A stretch of 7,792 nt of DNA from CAMDMI01 sp036759185 (lineage in GTDB: Bacteria > Bacteroidota > Bacteroidia > Cytophagales > Flexibacteraceae): NCBI GenBank assembly GCA_036759185.1, contig DAIOVD010000193.1, forward strand, positions 1 to 7,792. The letters are read 5' to 3'. Position numbers and translations under genes: made by a program. Positions 6,201 to 7,792 of the stretch are shown here, in pieces. The notes under the pieces were generated by a model that saw only the letters and a program-made list of their open reading frames with translations, made no database searches and had not been told where the DNA came from. The stretch's first letter is position 1; each line of letters opens with the position of its first letter.

Positions 6201-7792
6201 TCGAATCTGAGAGGATTTGCATCTGGAGATTTGTTTGTAAAAGGCTCCTTTTCAAAACCCACTGTGACAGGATCTGTCTTTGTTCGGGACGGACAGGTGA
6301 AAATCAATTACCTCAACACCACATACCTTTTCAGCCATAAGGTGACCTTTCTGCCCAACGAAATCAATGCAGACGGCGCTGTGGTGACGGATGAAAACGG
6401 CCAGCCGGGAACTTTCACCCGGGCAGCACTGCGGCACCAGTTCTTTGAGCAGTTTTATGTGGACGTGGCCGGGCGGCTTTCCAACTTTCTGGTATTCAAC
6501 ATCCCGCAAAAGGCCGGTGAAATGTATTACGGAAGTTCAGTCTGCACCGGACGAATGTCGATTACCGGCGGATTCGACGACATCACCATCAAAGCCACCG
6601 CCCGAACCAACAAGGGAACCCGCATTTTCATTCCGCTTGACGGAACCGTGAACGAAGATCTGGGTGAATCCTACATCACCTTTACCAACCACAAAGCCGG
6701 ACAGGCTGTTCCCAAAGACACGGTGCAGAAAATGCGCCTCAGTGGGATCAAAATGGATTTCGATCTGGATGTAACGGATGATGCCTATGGCGAAATCATC
6801 TTCGACAAAAAAGCAGGTGACATTATCCGGGCAAGAGGGTATGGTAAAATCAAAATGATCGTGGACACCCGGGGAGAATTTTCGGTAATTGGCCAATATG
6901 TGATCAACAAGGGAGATTATCATTTTACCACCTACAACCTGGTGAATAAGGATTTTGACATCCGGCCGGGCAGCACGATTACGTGGAACGGACCCGTCCT
7001 CGAAGGAGTGATGGACATTCTGGCGGAATACAATCTGAACGCATCTCTGGGGCCACTGGCATCGTCTGATGAGCAGATTCAGCAAAAGCCGGAATCGAAA
7101 AGACGGTATCCCGTAACGGTGAGTATGCGACTGACGGAACAACTCCTCAAGCCAGGCATTACTCTGGGTCTCGACATTAAGGATTATCCCCGCAACTCAG
7201 ACCTCAATTACTATGTACAGGCGTTTCTCGCCCGTATTGCCACGGATGAGCAGGAACTGAACCGTCAGGTTTTCAGTCTGATGATTTTCCGGATGTTTGC
7301 CCCCCAGGGTGAATTCACCAACACAGCCAATATTTCGTATTCCAGTTTCAGCGATCTGGTATCGAACCAGCTTAGCTCCTGGCTGAGTCAGTTTGACGAG
7401 AATCTGGAAGTGTCTGTGGATCTGAGCGGACTGAGCCAGGCCGATCTGAACAATTTCCAGTTGCGCTTTTCATACACCTTGCTCGAAGGACGGCTCCGTC
7501 TGACCCGTGACGGTGGTTTTACCAATGCACAAAACCAGGCGTCTGCCCTCAGCATTGCCGGTGACTGGACGCTGGAATACATGCTCAGCAAAAGCGGCGA
7601 TTACCGGGTGAAAATGTTTCACCGCATCAACCAGAACCTCATTCTTTCCGGACTGAGCAACAACAACACCACGCAGGGCGCTTCTTTGCTTCATACCCAG
7701 AGCTTCAATAAACTGAGCGATTTGTTTCCAAAGAGAAAAAAGAAAGAATCGAAAAAACCGGAACCCGTCCGCAAGGAAGATCCTTTGCCACC
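3267..7792 (+). CDS. tamB: TamB-family translocation/assembly module protein (partial, runs off right edge)
   Basis: A giant envelope protein, 1,508 codons visible with no stop. TamB proteins are anchored in the inner membrane and span the periplasm as a long hydrophobic beta-groove, implicated in outer-membrane protein assembly with an Omp85 partner (TamA or TamL) and in lipid transfer. Residues 1-18 are a basic cytoplasmic tail and about 19-38 one membrane helix. LRTQVVQTTIVQWLAQK and KLGFECSIGGFYLDW follow, the usual AsmA/TamB entry. The body is repeated beta-strands. The C-terminal TamB (DUF490) domain covers roughly residues 1080-1485, with GDYHFTTYNLVNKDFDIRPG, ITWNGP, KPGITLGLDI, ELNRQVFSLMIF (about 7256-7291) and GDWTLEYMLSK. 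A lysine-rich tail begins near 7731. E. coli TamB is 1,259 residues; this length suits Bacteroidota. No ATG exists in frame between the TGA at 3237 and the membrane helix. TTG 3267 best fits promoter and topology; TTG 3303 and GTG 3306 are alternatives. Identity is firm, the exact start is not. Confidence 0.93.
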   Translation, partial: MSQQPPIISLHPLVRLLRLFFWLTVSFFLFFGILALSLRTQVVQTTIVQWLAQKVTDKLGFECSIGGFYLDWVDFAHITNVKVKDKKGYTMIEVKDLRVNLKLAALLERNINLDLVELSNGLVEVRKDKVTREININEFINAITAWVEDGDTTRSPNPKIFSIDKSVLSKMTFSFMDETEPTLPNQFDYYHFKLKGIHGIVENFWQRRDTIRLQAVKLMGRDLATGLDIHDLSTQFRYTKHDMVFGKLHAEVGDSYIGDSLAFQFESTDDFSDFNQKVQMVAHLDSSILYCQDLSFFNPILKDWYEVYNLSGNLEGTVDNFRLKKMRLFTGRNTFLTGTLNMRGLPEIDETFVDLRLKPSFVNPVDLEFYAGKDAADYLSMLGVFDVSGSFTGFFKNFVTRSTFQTKLGTLNADIQMEIKDDLQASTYNGRLKTASFDLGRLLNKRKYIQEIDFNGTIRGKGFTPKKADVYVKADVNRFGVLGYNYVKIKTDGHYRNQEYSGNLSIKDPHLIFNGTGKVDLRKGKEEVDLDVVLGRANFKPLKLTQDALDASAEVAMHFKGFDFDNFLGESKMKNVRVLFRDERLDLDEVSIESHIENGNKTFTFNSPLVDMVLEGSFKYKKFVEDAVSLVDEYTRLIKNQSRLNHEAFVTERKKSAVDYGISAKLNIKDINPLLDLLDQPLTISKNTEVDARFQFGTTEMLLINSHIDSIRYQDKTMYETSIDISATKTIERPDVLAEVYVYSEQQNWSPEIQTEKILFDGVWDKGKIGFKLLGKEKNNTNRANIYGEVQFEPQTTRIRLKNSSLSLVERIWNINQENEIEISDSSTVNFRNVSMSNENQQLSMEGFLTGRPEDTLYIKARNFELTTLKPILKEELTGRVNAGIVVTHLNDSPLFEGFVKADSLIYQKFLIGDFSGQANWNQQQKNLEINGNLIRDQQEMLQLTGFYTPELQEPIQMKAHVNRLNINFLQIILGDNVSNLRGFASGDLFVKGSFSKPTVTGSVFVRDGQVKINYLNTTYLFSHKVTFLPNEINADGAVVTDENGQPGTFTRAALRHQFFEQFYVDVAGRLSNFLVFNIPQKAGEMYYGSSVCTGRMSITGGFDDITIKATARTNKGTRIFIPLDGTVNEDLGESYITFTNHKAGQAVPKDTVQKMRLSGIKMDFDLDVTDDAYGEIIFDKKAGDIIRARGYGKIKMIVDTRGEFSVIGQYVINKGDYHFTTYNLVNKDFDIRPGSTITWNGPVLEGVMDILAEYNLNASLGPLASSDEQIQQKPESKRRYPVTVSMRLTEQLLKPGITLGLDIKDYPRNSDLNYYVQAFLARIATDEQELNRQVFSLMIFRMFAPQGEFTNTANISYSSFSDLVSNQLSSWLSQFDENLEVSVDLSGLSQADLNNFQLRFSYTLLEGRLRLTRDGGFTNAQNQASALSIAGDWTLEYMLSKSGDYRVKMFHRINQNLILSGLSNNNTTQGASLLHTQSFNKLSDLFPKRKKKESKKPEPVRKEDPLP

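Noticed and set aside
3375..7694. Several minus-strand open frames of 70-200 codons, the largest at 6537-7142 and 3375-3956
   Set aside because: All lie antisense to the continuous TamB reading frame and are explained by its codon composition. None has a recognisable domain or promoter.

Overview
The window reads as ordinary chromosomal DNA from a member of the Bacteroidota. Three things point there: a thioredoxin-fold lipid-envelope protein with a DUF4369-type N-terminus, a TamB protein of the long (about 1,500-residue) Bacteroidota kind, and -7 promoter elements that resemble TAnnTTTG in place of a sigma-70 -10 box. Shine-Dalgarno sequences are absent or weak, which also fits. I see no tRNA, rRNA, CRISPR array, insertion sequence, or phage or plasmid gene.

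Layout, left to right. Positions 1-725 (minus strand) hold most of a prephenate dehydratase gene (pheA type), cut by the left edge inside its C-terminal ACT domain. A perfect 16-bp hairpin terminator (763-802) separates it from a second minus-strand gene (808-2256) for a secreted thioredoxin-like protein with a CGHC active site. A 160-bp divergent intergenic region (2257-2416) follows. From there the plus strand is used: a predicted lipoprotein with a YceI-like body (2417-3121), a 145-bp gap with a perfect TAnnTTTG box, and a very large tamB gene that starts near 3267, probably with TTG, and runs off the right edge still open (1,508 codons visible).

The two largest genuine items besides the thioredoxin gene, tamB and pheA, are easy to miss. 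Neither has its stop codon in the window, and tamB has no ATG at its start. Long open frames antisense to them are shadows.

Three of the four genes make cell-envelope products: an exported thioredoxin, a lipoprotein, and an inner-membrane-anchored periplasmic bridge protein. pheA belongs to phenylalanine synthesis and looks like an unrelated neighbour. The least expected signal is a 12-bp direct repeat that sits exactly 42 nt upstream of the -7 element of both plus-strand genes. It hints that the lipoprotein and tamB share promoter architecture and perhaps regulation. I did not find a convincing new multi-gene system here.
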